A stretch of 64,000 bases of DNA from Sarcophilus harrisii (taxonomy: Eukaryota; Chordata; Mammalia; Dasyuromorphia; Dasyuridae): positions 431,187,106-431,251,105 of the forward strand of contig NC_045428.1 of the NCBI RefSeq assembly GCF_902635505.1, in the 5' to 3' direction. The notes under the pieces are model-generated. The model saw only the letters and a program-made list of their open reading frames with translations, had not been told where the DNA came from and did not search any database. Below are positions 34,244 through 45,554 of the stretch, one piece after another. Positions within the stretch are counted from its first letter, which is position 1. Each line of letters starts with the position of its first letter. The position numbers and the translations under genes were made by a program.

Positions 34244-35220
34244 CACCAAACTGTCCTAATGTTTCTCCCATTACAGGATGAATTTTTGTTTTCTCATCTA
34301 AGAAATCAAGAGAGAGAACTAGCTACAATTCTCACCCTTGAAATAACAAGTGTTTTATTCTGTTTCAATTTAATCTCTAAGATCAGCATTTGATGACCCA
34401 TCATATAATAGCTGGTTCTCATATTGTGATTTTTGCATATTAGGAGGTAGAATTTGTGCCCACAAAAGTCCTTGGTTTTTAGCTGTTGAAATCCAGTCTT
34501 TCTTGGTGCTCTTTTTCCATGGGGAAATGAATAGGAAAGCAGGCAAGCAGAAAACTAGAAAGAGGCAAGTCTATTTCTATAAAAGTAATTAGAGAGAGCA
34601 ACATGAGAGTAGGAAAGATCAGTGAAGGGTGGCAGAGAACAATTTTTCTGCACATGTAAATCTGATGACTGTGGTAGGCAACTCATTCAAATTCCCATAT
34701 AACCTAAAAAAAAAAAAAAAAAAAAAAAAAGCAACGACTTTGAGAATAAATCTAATTCTTTTCTTTCCTTGTCTTCCATGACATCCTTGACTAATTTCAG
34801 TTTTGGTGACGATTCTTTTTTGCTGTTTGAAAAAGTGAGTTAGTCCTGACCTAATTGGATTCCTGCACAGGCCTTCCAGGACTCTTGGCCCAGCCGCTTG
34901 GTGTATTGGTGTGTGAGGGGAGATGCAATATTCCAGGCCAACTGAAGAGGCCACTGTTAGTACACATTGGCACACGGTGCAGAGTGAAACGGGAAGGAGG
35001 AAGTATCCTTGACTGGAGATCAGTATTTGTAGTGCGGTAGTGACCACGGAATGTATTTTTCTTATTTACTAAAACTGATCCATATTCTTGAACTTCCCAA
35101 ATACACCCGGGTTAAAGGGAAGCCTAACTGCAATCCAGACCCATAAAAGGAGGTCAGCGCAGGGATGGGCTGGGAGAAGACATGAATCGCCACAGACATT
35201 TGTACTGCTTCAGATATGTT
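34244..35220. other. Unique sequence with poly-A and a GC-richer patch
   Basis: A 25-base A run lies at about 34708-34732. 34850-35215 is richer in G and C and in CpG than its neighbours ('acaccc|ggg', 'cagcgcaggg', 'gaatcgccac') and has no repeat. A 142-codon minus frame (34619-35047) reads through the A run as poly-Phe and is probably fortuitous. Confidence 0.4.
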
Positions 35221-35224
35221 CTCT

Positions 35225-35660
35225 AGAAAGGAGCACAGAGTTAGAACTGAAAGTTCATCATCTGTCCAAAGCCCTTAGTTTGTAGATGAGAAAACAAAAG
35301 GCTGGAAGTGAGGAGAAGGGATGATGGAGAGGCACTGGAGGAGAAGATGGAATACTCAGGTTCAGAGAGTAGAAAACAGACCACTTTGGTTGTAATGCAG
35401 AGTACATGTGAAGGGGAGTCATGTAAACTAAGTCTGGAAAGGTCTTTTGGAGCCAAACCATGATGGAAGACATTCACTTCCATTTTACTCAAATGTAACA
35501 TCTGACTTTTATCATCATGGAAGCCCCATCCAAGACAGATTTAAGTGAAAGTATTCACTACCAGACAGAGCAGGAAGTGACTTGTCCAAGATCACATAGT
35601 AATAAAAGGCAGAGCTGGGACAGCCCTTCCCACAACCCCCCCCACCCCCCATGACTTTTC
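35225..35660 (-). repeat. MIR-like scraps
   Basis: 35225-35330 ('tttgtagatgagaaaacaaa') and 35560-35640 ('aagtgacttgtccaagatca', 'aaaggcagagctgggacagc'). A C-rich run follows at about 35626-35652. Confidence 0.5.
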
Positions 35661-35934
35661 CCCTCTCCCCTGGGTCTTCTGGCTCCAAATCCAATTCTCC
35701 ATGTAAGAGGGGCTTTTTCTAACCATGCTGGGTTTTCCTATACTCTAGTGGGATCAGAAATTTCAGCGTAGACATAGAAATGAAATGGCTGTGTCATATG
35801 GACATGGGGTGACTTACTTCAGAGTCACAAAAAGTTTCTTTCATTTAAATCAGGCATTGGTGGACCCTCAGTTCTGATAAAAAATCAGATATTACATTTG
35901 GTGAAATGGAAATAAATGGCATCCATTATAGTGT

Positions 35935-36242
35935 GGTTCCAGTAGACCTTTCCAGACATAGTTCACATGACTCCCCTTCACAATCTCTGTATTCTGGTCA
36001 ACTTTCTATTACCTCCTCCAGATGCCTACCTCTAGAGGCACCTCTTCCTATGGAAAGCCTTTCTTGATATCCCTAGTTGTTAGTACACTTGTTCTCCCCC
36101 AAACACCTTGTTTTTAATTTATCTATATAAGTTCAATAACTATCCACTTTTAAACTTCTGGAGAAAATGGACCATTTTTCATCTTGTCTTTGTATGCCCA
36201 GTACTGTATGTAGAGTAGGTGCTTAATAAATGCTTATCAAGG
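35935..36242 (+). repeat. L2 3' UTR and end
   Basis: 'tatggaaagcctttcttgat', 'gtctttgtatgcccagtact', 'gagtaggtgcttaataaatg'. The last 'tgcttatcaag' is repeated just after. Confidence 0.8.
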
Positions 36243-36329
36243 TGCATGCTTATCAAGCAGTGCATTCACTCTAACTGAATGAGAAAATTTACTACATTTT
36301 CTGTAAAGGTTAAATGCCATTTAGTAGAT

Positions 36330-36492
36330 AAACAATGGCTGACTGCCCTAATGAACATCAGGATATTTATAGTCCTGACTTTGCTTTATCTCACTGTGTC
36401 ATCCTGGAAAAGTCATTTGTGTTTTATAGTTTTATACTCATAAAATGAGGAGGTTGAATTTTATGGTCTTTGTGGTCTGACATTCAATGAAT
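36330..36492 (+). repeat. MIR-like fragment
   Basis: 'tgtgtcatcctggaaaagtc', 'ataaaatgaggaggttgaat'. Confidence 0.5.
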
Positions 36493-36711
36493 TGAATGCA
36501 TTCCATAACTATTCTTTAATAATTAACTCAAAGAAACTATCTTTTATTAAATAGAATACATGTGGCAAATCTGCTTTGTATTTTAAAATTTTTACTCATT
36601 TCTTCATTTCTTCCATGCTCTGATGAATCTTTGCTGTGAGTTTTTCCTCCAACAGCACAGCTCATGACCCTTCTATGCTTTCTCATGCTGGGTGATTCTT
36701 ATCCATGTGGA

Positions 36712-36915
36712 ATAGTAGGTACAGAGTCAGGAAGCCTGGTGTTCAAGACCTGTCTCTGACAAATCCTGGCTTTTTGACCTTGGACAAGTCATTTAACCTC
36801 TCAGTACCCTAAACAGATCTCTAAAGGTATCAGTTGTAGAGAAAGTACTTACCTGTATAAACGAGGAAGGCTTCTTCATCTAAGAGTTCCCTTTATCAGC
36901 AAAATTACAGGTTCA
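36712..36915 (+). repeat. tRNA SINE, WALLSI-like
   Basis: 'cagagtcaggaagcctggtg', 'gaccttggacaagtcattta' + 'acctctcagtaccctaaaca', 'gtagagaaagtacttacctg', and an end 'agttccctttatcagcaaaa' + 'ttacaggt'. Same family as 14060 and 42825. Confidence 0.75.
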
Positions 36916-36964
36916 GTCTCAATCTTATCCTTCCTCAGAGCAGATATCCAACATGCCCAGTGTT

Positions 36965-37195
36965 GGTAACTAGGGTGATGCCTTGGATAAAGCACTGGTC
37001 CTAGAGTCAACATAGTTTAATCCTTTTTCAGACACTTGCTACCTGTGTGTCTTTGAGGGAGTCACATAAGCCCATTTTTTTTAATCTATAAAAAGAGGAT
37101 AATAATATCCTATGTTTCAGGATTTTTGATAATGAGATAATATTTGTAAAGTGCTCAAACCTGAAAACACTGTGTAAATACTATCATCATCATAT
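36965..37195 (+). repeat. MIR/tRNA SINE
   Basis: 'gataaagcactggtcctaga', 'cagacacttgctacctgtgt', 'gataatgagataatatttgt' + 'aaagtgctcaa'. Confidence 0.7.
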
Positions 37196-37334
37196 CTTCA
37201 ATATTTAATGCATAGCAGTACATACTCATCATATCCTTCTATTTTCTTTTATCCCTTTCCTCACTATGATAGTCCCTTATTGATGTTTTAATGCTACTTT
37301 TTACATATAAAACACTCTTGATTATGTGCTATTT

Positions 37335-37591
37335 TTGTTGTGATTTAGTCCTTTCAGTCATGTCTAGCTCTTCATGATCCTATTTGAGATTTTCTTGGCA
37401 AAGATGCTGGAGTGGTTTGCCATTGCCTTCTCCAGCTCATTTTACAGATGAGGTAACTGAGGAAAACAAGATTAAATGATTTGCCCATGATTGTAGAACT
37501 AGTAAGTGTCTCAAACCAGATTTGAACTCATGAAGATGAGTCTTCTTGACTCTAAACCTGCCACTTTCTCCTCTGTGCTGCATAGTTGCCT
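37335..37591 (-). repeat. MAR1-like SINE, near full length
   Basis: 'gtcatgtctagctcttcatg', 'ttttcttggcaaagatgctg' + 'gagtggtttgcc', 'acagatgaggtaactgagga', 'atgaagatgagtcttcttga'. One of the best-kept copies. Confidence 0.92.
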
Positions 37592-37705
37592 ACATGTATA
37601 TAGTACTTTAAAGTTTGCAGATCACTTTACAAATACTAAGTCATTTTATCCTGACAACAATCCTGGAGTAGAGATTATTAATATTCCCATTTTACAGCTG
37701 TAATT
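37592..37705 (-). repeat. MIR-like fragment
   Basis: 'tactttaaagtttgcagatc', 'atcctgacaacaatcctgga', 'attcccattttacagctg'. Abuts the preceding SINE. Confidence 0.7.
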
Positions 37706-38051
37706 CATTTTTCCATTATTCTTTGGATAACTATAATTTGGAAAGTTTATGAGATTAGAATGTTTCATGATTCATGGCAATGTCTTATCACTAAGAGATT
37801 ACTGCTATTGAAATGATAGTTTTATGTGTCAAGAAACAGCTCTGGGATCTGGGGTCAAGAAATAGCTCTAAGATGCTAGATCATTGCATTTATTGTGAAA
37901 TTTCCCAAGTGCTTTTCACTTTTTAAAATATATTGAAAAATGTTTCTGAATGACATTTAAATTGTTCTGCATCCAGCAAAGTTCTCTTCTATATCAAGCC
38001 CAGCTTCATTTTCCTAAATGTCCTTTTCACTTTCTCACATTAATAATTAAG

Positions 38052-38195
38052 TTGTGTGGAGCAGTGAGATGACTTTAGGTACAGCCTTGAAGTCAGGAGG
38101 ACCTGAGTTTAAATCTGACCTCAGACACTTGACACTTACTATGTGACCCTGGGCAAGTCACTTAACCCCAATTGCTTCATCCCTCCCCAAAAATA
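38052..38195 (+). repeat. WSINE-like tRNA SINE
   Basis: 'ccttgaagtcaggaggacct' + 'gagtttaaatctgacctcag', 'ctgggcaagtcacttaaccc' + 'caattgcttcat', and an A-rich tail. This type lacks the RTE-like tail and is thought to use L1 machinery. Confidence 0.88.
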
Positions 38196-38451
38196 ATTGT
38201 TATAAAAATCACTATAGTAAAAATTGATGACTGTAAAAACATGACTGATGGGTTCCATTTGTTGTTCTCTTTTGTTTGGTCTCTATATGACTTAGTTGGC
38301 TCTCAGCAGCAAACATCTTACAGACCCATTTTCTTCTGCACAACTTCTTGAGACTTTGGTAATGTGATATCACTTGAAGTCTTTTACCATACCCCTGAAT
38401 AATGTTTTGCAAAAGAGATCATACGCTATATTGGCACTGTCCTTGACACTA

Positions 38452-38612
38452 TGCAGGACTTCTTAAATTTTTTCCACTTGTGACCCCTTTTCACCCATTT
38501 TCCCCAGGTATATAGGTATATAAAACAGGTATACTTAAAAAAATTTCCTGATAATGAATCATGATTTTACAATCCCCACATTCAGTTATGAGACCCTACA
38601 TGGGATTGCAAA
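38452..38612 (+). mobile_element. hAT-like element fragment
   Basis: 'caggacttcttaaatttttt' + 'ccacttgtgacccctttt', 'aggtatataggtatataaaa', 'acattcagttatgagaccct' + 'acatgggattgcaaatc'. It resembles a marsupial non-autonomous hAT; the right end and TSD are not clear. Confidence 0.55.
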
Positions 38613-38696
38613 TCTTAATGCTAAAATATGGGCAGGAGATTAAGATATTTCCTGACTGAAGTACTTTCTGAGTTTTTTGGTCTCATTAAAATAATA

Positions 38697-38895
38697 TTGG
38701 GTAGTAGTAGAGAGACAGCTAGAATTGAAATCAGGAATATCTGGGTTCATACCCTACTTCTTATATTTGCCAGCTTAGTGAACATGGATAAGTCATTTAA
38801 ATCTTGGATAGAAATAGGAGGAACAATAATATTCATAGTCACTTTCAGGGTAATTGTGTAACTGACATAGAATTGTATATGTAAATTACTATATA
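38697..38895 (+). repeat. MIR/tRNA SINE
   Basis: 'ttgaaatcaggaatatctgg', 'gaacatggataagtcattta', and an MIR-like end 'aattactatataaagtcagt'. Confidence 0.6.
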
Positions 38896-38902
38896 AAGTC
38901 AG

Positions 38903-39245
38903 TTGTTCATTGAAGTGATTCAGGCCAATTCCAGTAGGAGAGAGCTGTCTGCATCCAGAAAGAGCGGACTGAATATGGATTATAACTTAGTACTTTCACT
39001 GTTTGTTTTTGTTTTGTTGTTGTTTGCTTGCATTTTGTTTTCTTTCTCATTTTTTTCTTTTTCATCTGATTTTTCTTGTGCAGCATGATAATTGTATAAT
39101 GATAATAGAATTGCATGTTTAACATATATATTGGATTACATGCTGTCATGGAAGGAAAGAAGAGAGGAAAAAATTTGTAACACATGATTTTGTAAAGGTG
39201 AAAGTTGAAAACTATTTTTGCATGTATTTTGAAAATATAATTTAA
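38903..39245 (+). mobile_element. 5'-truncated L1 3' end
   Basis: 'aggagagagctgtctgcatc', 'tttcttgtgcagcatgataa', 'aactatttttgcatgtattt' + 'tgaaaatataa'. Same 3' UTR type as at 21560 and 50249. No clear TSD. Confidence 0.85.
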
Positions 39246-39269
39246 AAATAAACAACTTCAAAAAATAGT

Positions 39270-40097
39270 TATTATATCAGGTTCATCTCTAAAAATGGTG
39301 ATAATTAGAAACAATACCTTAAAGTTTATCCATTTCCCAGTTTTCAACTGTTTCCAGTATCAATATCTTATTTTCTTCCAATTTGCCTTTCTGGAGCTTT
39401 ACTTTTTAGTTAATGATTTGGCTAACCACAGAAAGATATGAAAAGATAACATCAATAATCAGGAATTTTCTGTCCATATAAAATCAATTTCTCTTTCTTT
39501 TTGTGTTTGTGTGTGTGATGACATACCTGAATGCTTTCTGTGTTTTTTGAGGAAAATATTCAAAATATCTTGGTATGAGATTTCTGAATGATCTACAAGC
39601 TTCTGGTCTCTTTCATTTTTTAATCCTCCCATTTAGTTGTAATTTATCTTTTGACTTCATTTACAAGGGAAATGTCAATTTAGACATAGTTTATTTCTTC
39701 CACTAGCATATTATCATATGTTTTGTTGAACAAAGATCTCACATTTAGAGTGCCATAATTAAAACAATGTTTATAAACAGTCAAAAATTCAAATTTTTAG
39801 CACACTATGCCTTCTTTTTTTACTCTTCTACCACCATCATAAAAGAAGCATTAGGGAATCACTCACTGAGGGTTTCTCTTTTGGCATCTGTTTCTTTAAT
39901 CACCATAACCAAATTCATCAACTGAGGACCAATTTATTTGGTCCTCACTTAGGCAGGCTGGTTTTTAGACAGCAGGCATACAATCTGTAAGGAGACCTAT
40001 AGTCCAAGGTAGACCCTTGCCTGAGCTGCCACATTATTCACATATTCAAAGGGCTAGTCTTGAACTAGTAAACCATATCACTCTTTTTTCCTATTAA
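39270..40097. other. Unassigned sequence with a perfect hairpin
   Basis: No repeat family recognised. A 10-base inverted repeat with a 5-base loop (tgaggaccaa / ttggtcctca) lies at about 39924-39948. Confidence 0.45.
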
Positions 40098-40400
40098 AAA
40101 TTTTTTTTCAGCAACAAAAATTGCTTTTCTCTCCTCATACACCACCTCCCACTGAATATTTTAGAAATAATATCCTTATAATAATTACATATGGTTAAAA
40201 CAAATTTTTACAATGCTATGCTCAAAAAACATTTCTCATTCTGCATCCCAAGTTTTCCTCTTCTTTTTCAGAAAGTGGATAACATGATTTACCAGCATTC
40301 CTCTGGAATCAGAAATTGGTCAATGCCTTTGATCAGTTTGGATAGCTTTCAAAATTGTTTGTTTTTAACAATATTTTTACCCCATTATCACTGTTCATAA
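40098..40400 (-). mobile_element. L1 3' UTR fragment, another type
   Basis: 'cagcaacaaaaattgctttt', 'tttctcattctgcatcccaa', 'ctctggaatcagaaattggt' + 'caatgcctttgatcag'. I recognise this as the reverse of a different marsupial L1 3' region. Confidence 0.6.
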
Positions 40401-40494
40401 CAAACTAAGTTCTTGAAAAGGTGAAAAGTTTTAAAAAGAAGATAGTTTTTTTAAAATCTCCCCTAAAAGAAATATTATCTGTTTAATAAATTTA

Positions 40495-40870
40495 ATTAAA
40501 CAAAAATTCATTAAGTACTTACTTTGAAAGAGATTCAGCCTATCACTGAGAATACAATGCTGGAGAAGGGAGGAGAGAAAGAAAAAGTCCTGCCCTCATA
40601 GGATTTAGATTCTTCTTGTGAGATATGTAATATACTCAAGGGAGAAAATATAAAGTAAGTTCAAGAAGGAAAAAGTGTTAATAAAAGAAAAGCCTTAATG
40701 GGAGATAGAAACTAAGATGAGCTTTAAAAGAAGCTAGGATTCTAAGTGTATCTTATCTAAGGGATATCTTATGCAAAAGACACACAAGATGTAATGTCAT
40801 GTTCAAAATAGCTAGCAGGCAGATTTTATTGGACTCTAAGGCATGTGAAGAGTTGTTGGTTTTTCCACCA
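40495..40870 (-). repeat. L2 3' region
   Basis: 'aaattcattaagtacttact', 'tgagaatacaatgctggaga', 'cctgccctcataggatttag', 'ttaaaagaagctaggattct'. Confidence 0.7.
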
Positions 40871-41004
40871 AGGCATACAGCCCTGTTCTCTCACATTTCC
40901 CAATTTTCATATATAGGCTGTGTTATGGCTTTTTTGTTCTATACTATCTCATGAATGTGAAAAATCCACTGGGAAAAATTTATGTTCCTACTATTTTCTA
41001 AAAA

Positions 41005-41195
41005 TAATAACTCCCATTTGTATTATCCATTACTTACAATAATAATCACAAAATAAGGTATTGCAAGTATTATTATCCCCATTTTACAGATGAGGAAATC
41101 AAACCTCAACAAAGTCAAACAAAAATTTAAGAACCTCAAAGAAATTGTGACGTACTGAAAGTCACATAACCAATAAGAATCAGAATCAGGACTCA
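41005..41195 (-). repeat. MIR-like SINE
   Basis: 'attattatccccattttaca' + 'gatgaggaaatc', 'aaagtcacataaccaataag'. Left half extended by an insertion. Confidence 0.7.
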
Positions 41196-41234
41196 TCCTT
41201 CTATAATTTCTTTCAAATGTTAGGTAAAAAACCC

Positions 41235-41455
41235 ACCTTGTGCAAGAAGTCTTTCCCAATCCCCAATGCTTTCTACTGATTATCTCTAATTTGTTCTATA
41301 GCTGTTTAACTTTGTAGCTACTTTTTTGCATGTTGTCTCCTCTATTAAACTGTGAGCTCCTTGAGAGTAGGGCCTGTTTTTTTGTTCTCTGTTTTTCTCC
41401 TTAGCCCAATGTTTGGCACATCATAAATTTAGCAAGTATTTATGAACATGATTCA
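41235..41455 (+). repeat. L2 3' UTR and end
   Basis: 'caagaagtctttcccaatcc', 'aactgtgagctccttgagag' + 'tagggcc', 'ttagcccaatgtttggcaca'. Confidence 0.8.
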
Positions 41456-41499
41456 AACACTGATTTCTCTTGCTGACTCCAAGCATCCTTCTACAATAA

Positions 41500-42590
41500 T
41501 ATCCTCTCAATAAATAATTTTTTCTTAAGCAAGGCATTTTCTTTTTCCTTACAGAGGGCCAGATCACATGGTCTTTATATTTCTGCATATTGCAGAGCTC
41601 CAGGATTAGATCTCATAAAGCATCACTGGCCTCAGGAAATCTTTTATGATATACTGACATTCCTAGGAAATGAATGGCATGCTATGAATGAGTTTATATC
41701 TAAGAATACAGCAGCATAACTTGATCATTATCCATGAGGATCTGATGAAATGATAAATTTTTTGGGGGTACAAGATTAATTTTATACAGATTATAAACAT
41801 AATGAATGACAAAGAATGTTGTATGGGATATTTAAGATTACATTCATAACAGCATTCAAAACTTTAAAATGATTCTCAAAATCAAAAAAGACATATAGCT
41901 TTCTACTATCTTTTGTTTTCTTTATTGTACACCTCACAAAGATTGCTTCTAAATATATTTCCAGGATATGGTGAAATCTAGACGGTGACATCTATTTCCT
42001 TCAATATAACATTTACCATTTTTTTTAAAAGCATGACTAATTCATATGAGTAGAATGAATCAGCTCCAAAATATTATTAGACTTCAAGATCTACCTTTGA
42101 AATCCTGATATTAAAAAAATATTTTTTGTTTCCCTAAAGATTTTAAAAGACATCAAATGTGAAAATACTGCTTTATTAGTCGAGAACAATCATTTGCTGC
42201 TTTGAAAATGAAGTTTCTGCATCTCTTTAGGATCAGAGAAAGTTGTTTTTGATTTGATAAGACTAAAGAAAATATTGATTAAAGTAGAATTCCTTTAACT
42301 AGAGAATAATCCTTCCTGACTATCCCCACAAAGCATCATTTTCCCATCCCATTGTGTAATTATTTGCTTTTTCAGCTTCTTCCTCTCTGATTTCTGTACT
42401 GAAATATAATGAATCAACTTTTCATCATATGTAACCCAGTGGGAGAAGTCTTATTTCCCACAGGATTATGCAATATGAGAATTTAGCTACATATTTCATC
42501 ATTCTGATATGTTCTAGTTCTCAGGATCAAGCATCTGTTCTTCAAGAAATAATATTTGTTTTGCTTTAATTCTCCTGTTTATCACTTTTT
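41500..42590. other. Unassigned AT-rich sequence
   Basis: About 1.1 kb without a recognised repeat or gene. Confidence 0.4.
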
Positions 42591-42597
42591 AAAAATT

Positions 42598-42650
42598 CAA
42601 ATCAATTCAACAAGCATTTATCAAATACCTACTATGTTATATGTGTATAT
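42598..42650 (-). repeat. L2 3' terminus scrap
   Basis: 'attcaacaagcatttatcaa' + 'atacctactatg'. Confidence 0.6.
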
Positions 42651-42824
42651 ATGGTCTCATAAGTGAGCATTTAAAAAATTAAATATTCTTATCTCTAACA
42701 ATAACACTTTACTATCATTTCCAAAGTTGCTGCCTTCTTTTTATTCTTGTCTAGAATCACCCAATTCCTATGTACTTTACCATCTAGCATTTTTTACTTT
42801 GTAGTTTTTCAGAATATTTTTGAG

Positions 42825-43020
42825 CAGTGTGGCATAATGGATAAAGAGTGGCTTCATGAAGATTTGGGTTCAAGTTTTACTTCTGGCAATTGGTCAAGTG
42901 ATGACCTCTGTGTTTCAGGAAACTCTTTAGATTAGAAATTGAAGAGAACGTGCTAATCTACATTGACAGACAGTGTTCCCTCCCTGATTGTTCCCCAATT
43001 AAAAAAAAATCCCAGGTCCT
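42825..43020 (+). repeat. tRNA SINE, WALLSI-like
   Basis: 'agtgtggcataatggataaa' + 'gagtggcttcatgaagattt', 'gggttcaagttttacttctg', 'attgaagagaacgtgctaat' and an end 'tcccaggtcct'. It lacks a consensus-like middle. Confidence 0.65.
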
Positions 43021-43979
43021 AGTAATCAACTGACAAAGGGCACACTTTTACATCAATTACCTCATATGGTACTTACAGGTTAGAGTTAGACATAGGTATA
43101 TGGCAAAGAACTGATCACATCATACGATACAGATCCAACCTCTCCAGAATTCAGTGAAGTCACCAAGAATTGACAGAGTTGAAAAATTAAAGTGCTCTCT
43201 TGCCAATCTGTGAGGACCCCTCTCCACATACATCCCTGCTGGTCCAAACTCCAGACAGGTACTCCATCCCTGAACCTATACCTGAAGCTATTCCAGGTTG
43301 GGAGGATCTTCTTGCCCTAGACTTTAAGAATACCATGAAGCACAGGGAAGACAGTGAGCTCTCTATGTATTGATACACTGAAGTTCTTCAACATACTTCT
43401 CCCATAACCTTTGGGCAAATCACTCAACCATCCCCAGTTCCCAGCTATAAAATGTGAGCAGAGGGATGTTATAATAATAGAGGTATTGTGAGCTATGTGT
43501 GTACATGCATACAATGAGCTGAAATCTCAAACCCAGAGGGCAGAGAAACATTTTAAACCTGGAAAGGTAAAATCCTCTTCAAGTTTACTCAGGGGGAAAG
43601 AATGTCTCCCCACATAGTGAATGCTTCAGCACATGGGAGCATATATCAAGAAAACAGCATAGTATGAGAGTGTAGCCTGCACTAAGATCAAAGGAGTGTC
43701 CATCATGCAATATCAACCTTGCCATACCAACCTTGGCATAGTTCGGAGAGTTCTATGCATTTCACAAATTGTAGGGGGAACTGTGTTTTCTGGTCACTCT
43801 TAAGGTCTCCATTTCTAGGTGAGAAGAAGATAAAATTTCTATCCCTAAAATCTCCAGGAGACTTGTTACTGTGTTCTAGAGAGCTATACAGAAAAGAGAG
43901 AGAGAAACAGAGAAAGAAAAAAAAAATAAGAGAAAGTACATTTGTATTTAGTTGGCTCTTTCTATTACATTCTAATAAT
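43021..43979. other. Unassigned sequence
   Basis: Slightly richer in G and C at 43190-43340. A MIR scrap may lie at 43400-43470 ('ttgggcaaatcactcaacca'). Overlapping 96- and 100-codon frames near 43703-44021 lie opposite each other and have no recognised product. Confidence 0.35.
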
Positions 43980-44870
43980 TTAATATATTCCATAGTTTTC
44001 TACTATTCACCTTTACTATAGAAATGACACCCTGGTTTCTGTTTACCATTTTAGAGTCTTGGGATTAAATGAACAAGCCTCCCTTGCTTATTATCACTTC
44101 CCTCCAAACATCAGTGTCAAAATGATTCTCCTGCTGAATAACATTACACAGTCCAATTAGCTAAATCTCTGGCCAGAAAGGTTTTTTATTCATCTTCCAA
44201 GTGCTAGGATAGTTGTCTGCCTACACAAGTGAATTACTATCATGATTCAAAAACCCGCTAAAGACAAGCTTGTCAGGTCTGTGGCTATTTACAGTCATGG
44301 AGAAGGATCTCTGATAACCACAACTTTGGTTATCTAATGAGGTGCAGGATCTATCTGAATTTTCATGTTGTTTTTGTTTGAGACCCTGAATGCTAAAAAT
44401 ACAGCCACATCCCCATGAGGAATGGCTTTTTGAGGCCTTGGATAGCTTGTCAAGTTAGGATTCATCATTTCAGCCTTGAATTTCATATCAAGGGGAAAAG
44501 AGATCATTGACATTTAGCAAAAGGGAAGACCTAGAATGGATTGTTTTTATTAAATGCCATTGACTTATATTTACAACTGTTTTCAACTTGGAAATGCAAT
44601 TGTTTTCATTTGTCCATTAATCTTATGAAATTATCAGAATGATTATTTCTTTTTCTTTTATTGGGGGAGGGAAAGAGAAGACATGGGCCATGTTTCCTTG
44701 CTGGCCTGGAGGGAAAATCAAACTAGCTGTATTATCTTTGAGAACAAAACCAAATAATTGACTGAGAATTGGTGTTGTTTTCAAACAGTTGTTTTGTTAT
44801 TATGGAATCATAAACATAGAAATTAATTTTTAATATATTCCTTGATAATGAACTAAATATGTCAGCTGAC
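43980..44870. other. Repeat-free island
   Basis: About 0.9 kb with no SINE, LINE or MIR text and with a mixture of AT-rich words and GC-richer patches. It resembles conserved non-coding sequence in texture, which only an alignment could confirm. Confidence 0.4.
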
Positions 44871-44881
44871 TTAGGGAAATA

Positions 44882-44884
<3 letters not shown>

Positions 44885-44915
<31 letters not shown>

Positions 44916-44922
44916 GGATAGT
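44885..44922. repeat. (AC)n microsatellite
   Basis: About 19 perfect AC units. Confidence 0.97.
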
Positions 44923-45019
44923 CTCTCTCAGAAATTCAGATTCAAAACAATTCTTTTTTTTTCTTTTTAAAAAAAGATTTAAGGACCAGTTTTACTACTA
45001 GCTTCTTCTTACTATGAGA

Positions 45020-45368
45020 ATGGGAAAAATAATGGATTTGATATCTGAAGATTTGGTATTGAGTTTTAGATTACTGGCTGTGTGAATGTGGACAAGCACC
45101 TTCACCTTCCTGAGTCTTTCCTTCTTTGTAAAATGGGGGCAATAATATTTCACATATACATAGCATATTAAAGTAAATGAAGAACTTTCCTTGTAACTGT
45201 ACTGTAAGGTAGGTGGTATAAGTGTTATTTGTCCCCATTTGACAGATGAAGAGACTGAATTTCAAAGAACCCAAATAACTTGCCATGATTAGTCATATAG
45301 CTAGTTTGTAATCACCAGAATCAGGATTTCAAGTCAAATATGCCTTTAAATCCATTTTCACCTCCTCA
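45020..45368. repeat. Two MIR-like SINEs tail to tail
   Basis: 45020-45180 is plus ('ttactggctgtgtgaatgtg', 'tttgtaaaatgggggcaata'). 45180-45368 is minus ('tgtccccatttgacagatga', 'agtcatatagctagtttgta'). Confidence 0.7.
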
Positions 45369-45376
45369 GCACAGAG

Positions 45377-45545
45377 GTTGTTGTTTGTCCTTCCTTCTCG
45401 CAGAGGACCAGAACTTCAAGGAGGTGATGCCATGACATGCAATTGAATTTAAGTGAGGGAGGATTGGGCAAGGGCACAAGATTCACTTTCTCCTAGGGAG
45501 CCATCTGGGTCCAGTGGTAAGATTTAGATCAAGGTGACTGGAGGA
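45377..45545 (+). repeat. 5' part of the unclassified marsupial repeat
   Basis: 'gttgttgtttgtccttcctt', 'ggaggtgatgccatgacatg', 'agccatctgggtccagtggt'. Same start as the copy at 23374. Confidence 0.8.
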
Positions 45546-45554
45546 AATTTGTGG

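Noticed and set aside
34619-35047. 142-codon minus open frame
   Set aside because: It reads through a 25-base A run as poly-Phe and has no recognisable domain; most likely fortuitous.
43703-44021. Overlapping 96- and 100-codon frames on opposite strands
   Set aside because: No recognised domain, strongly charged low-complexity part from an AG-rich run, and no splice context.
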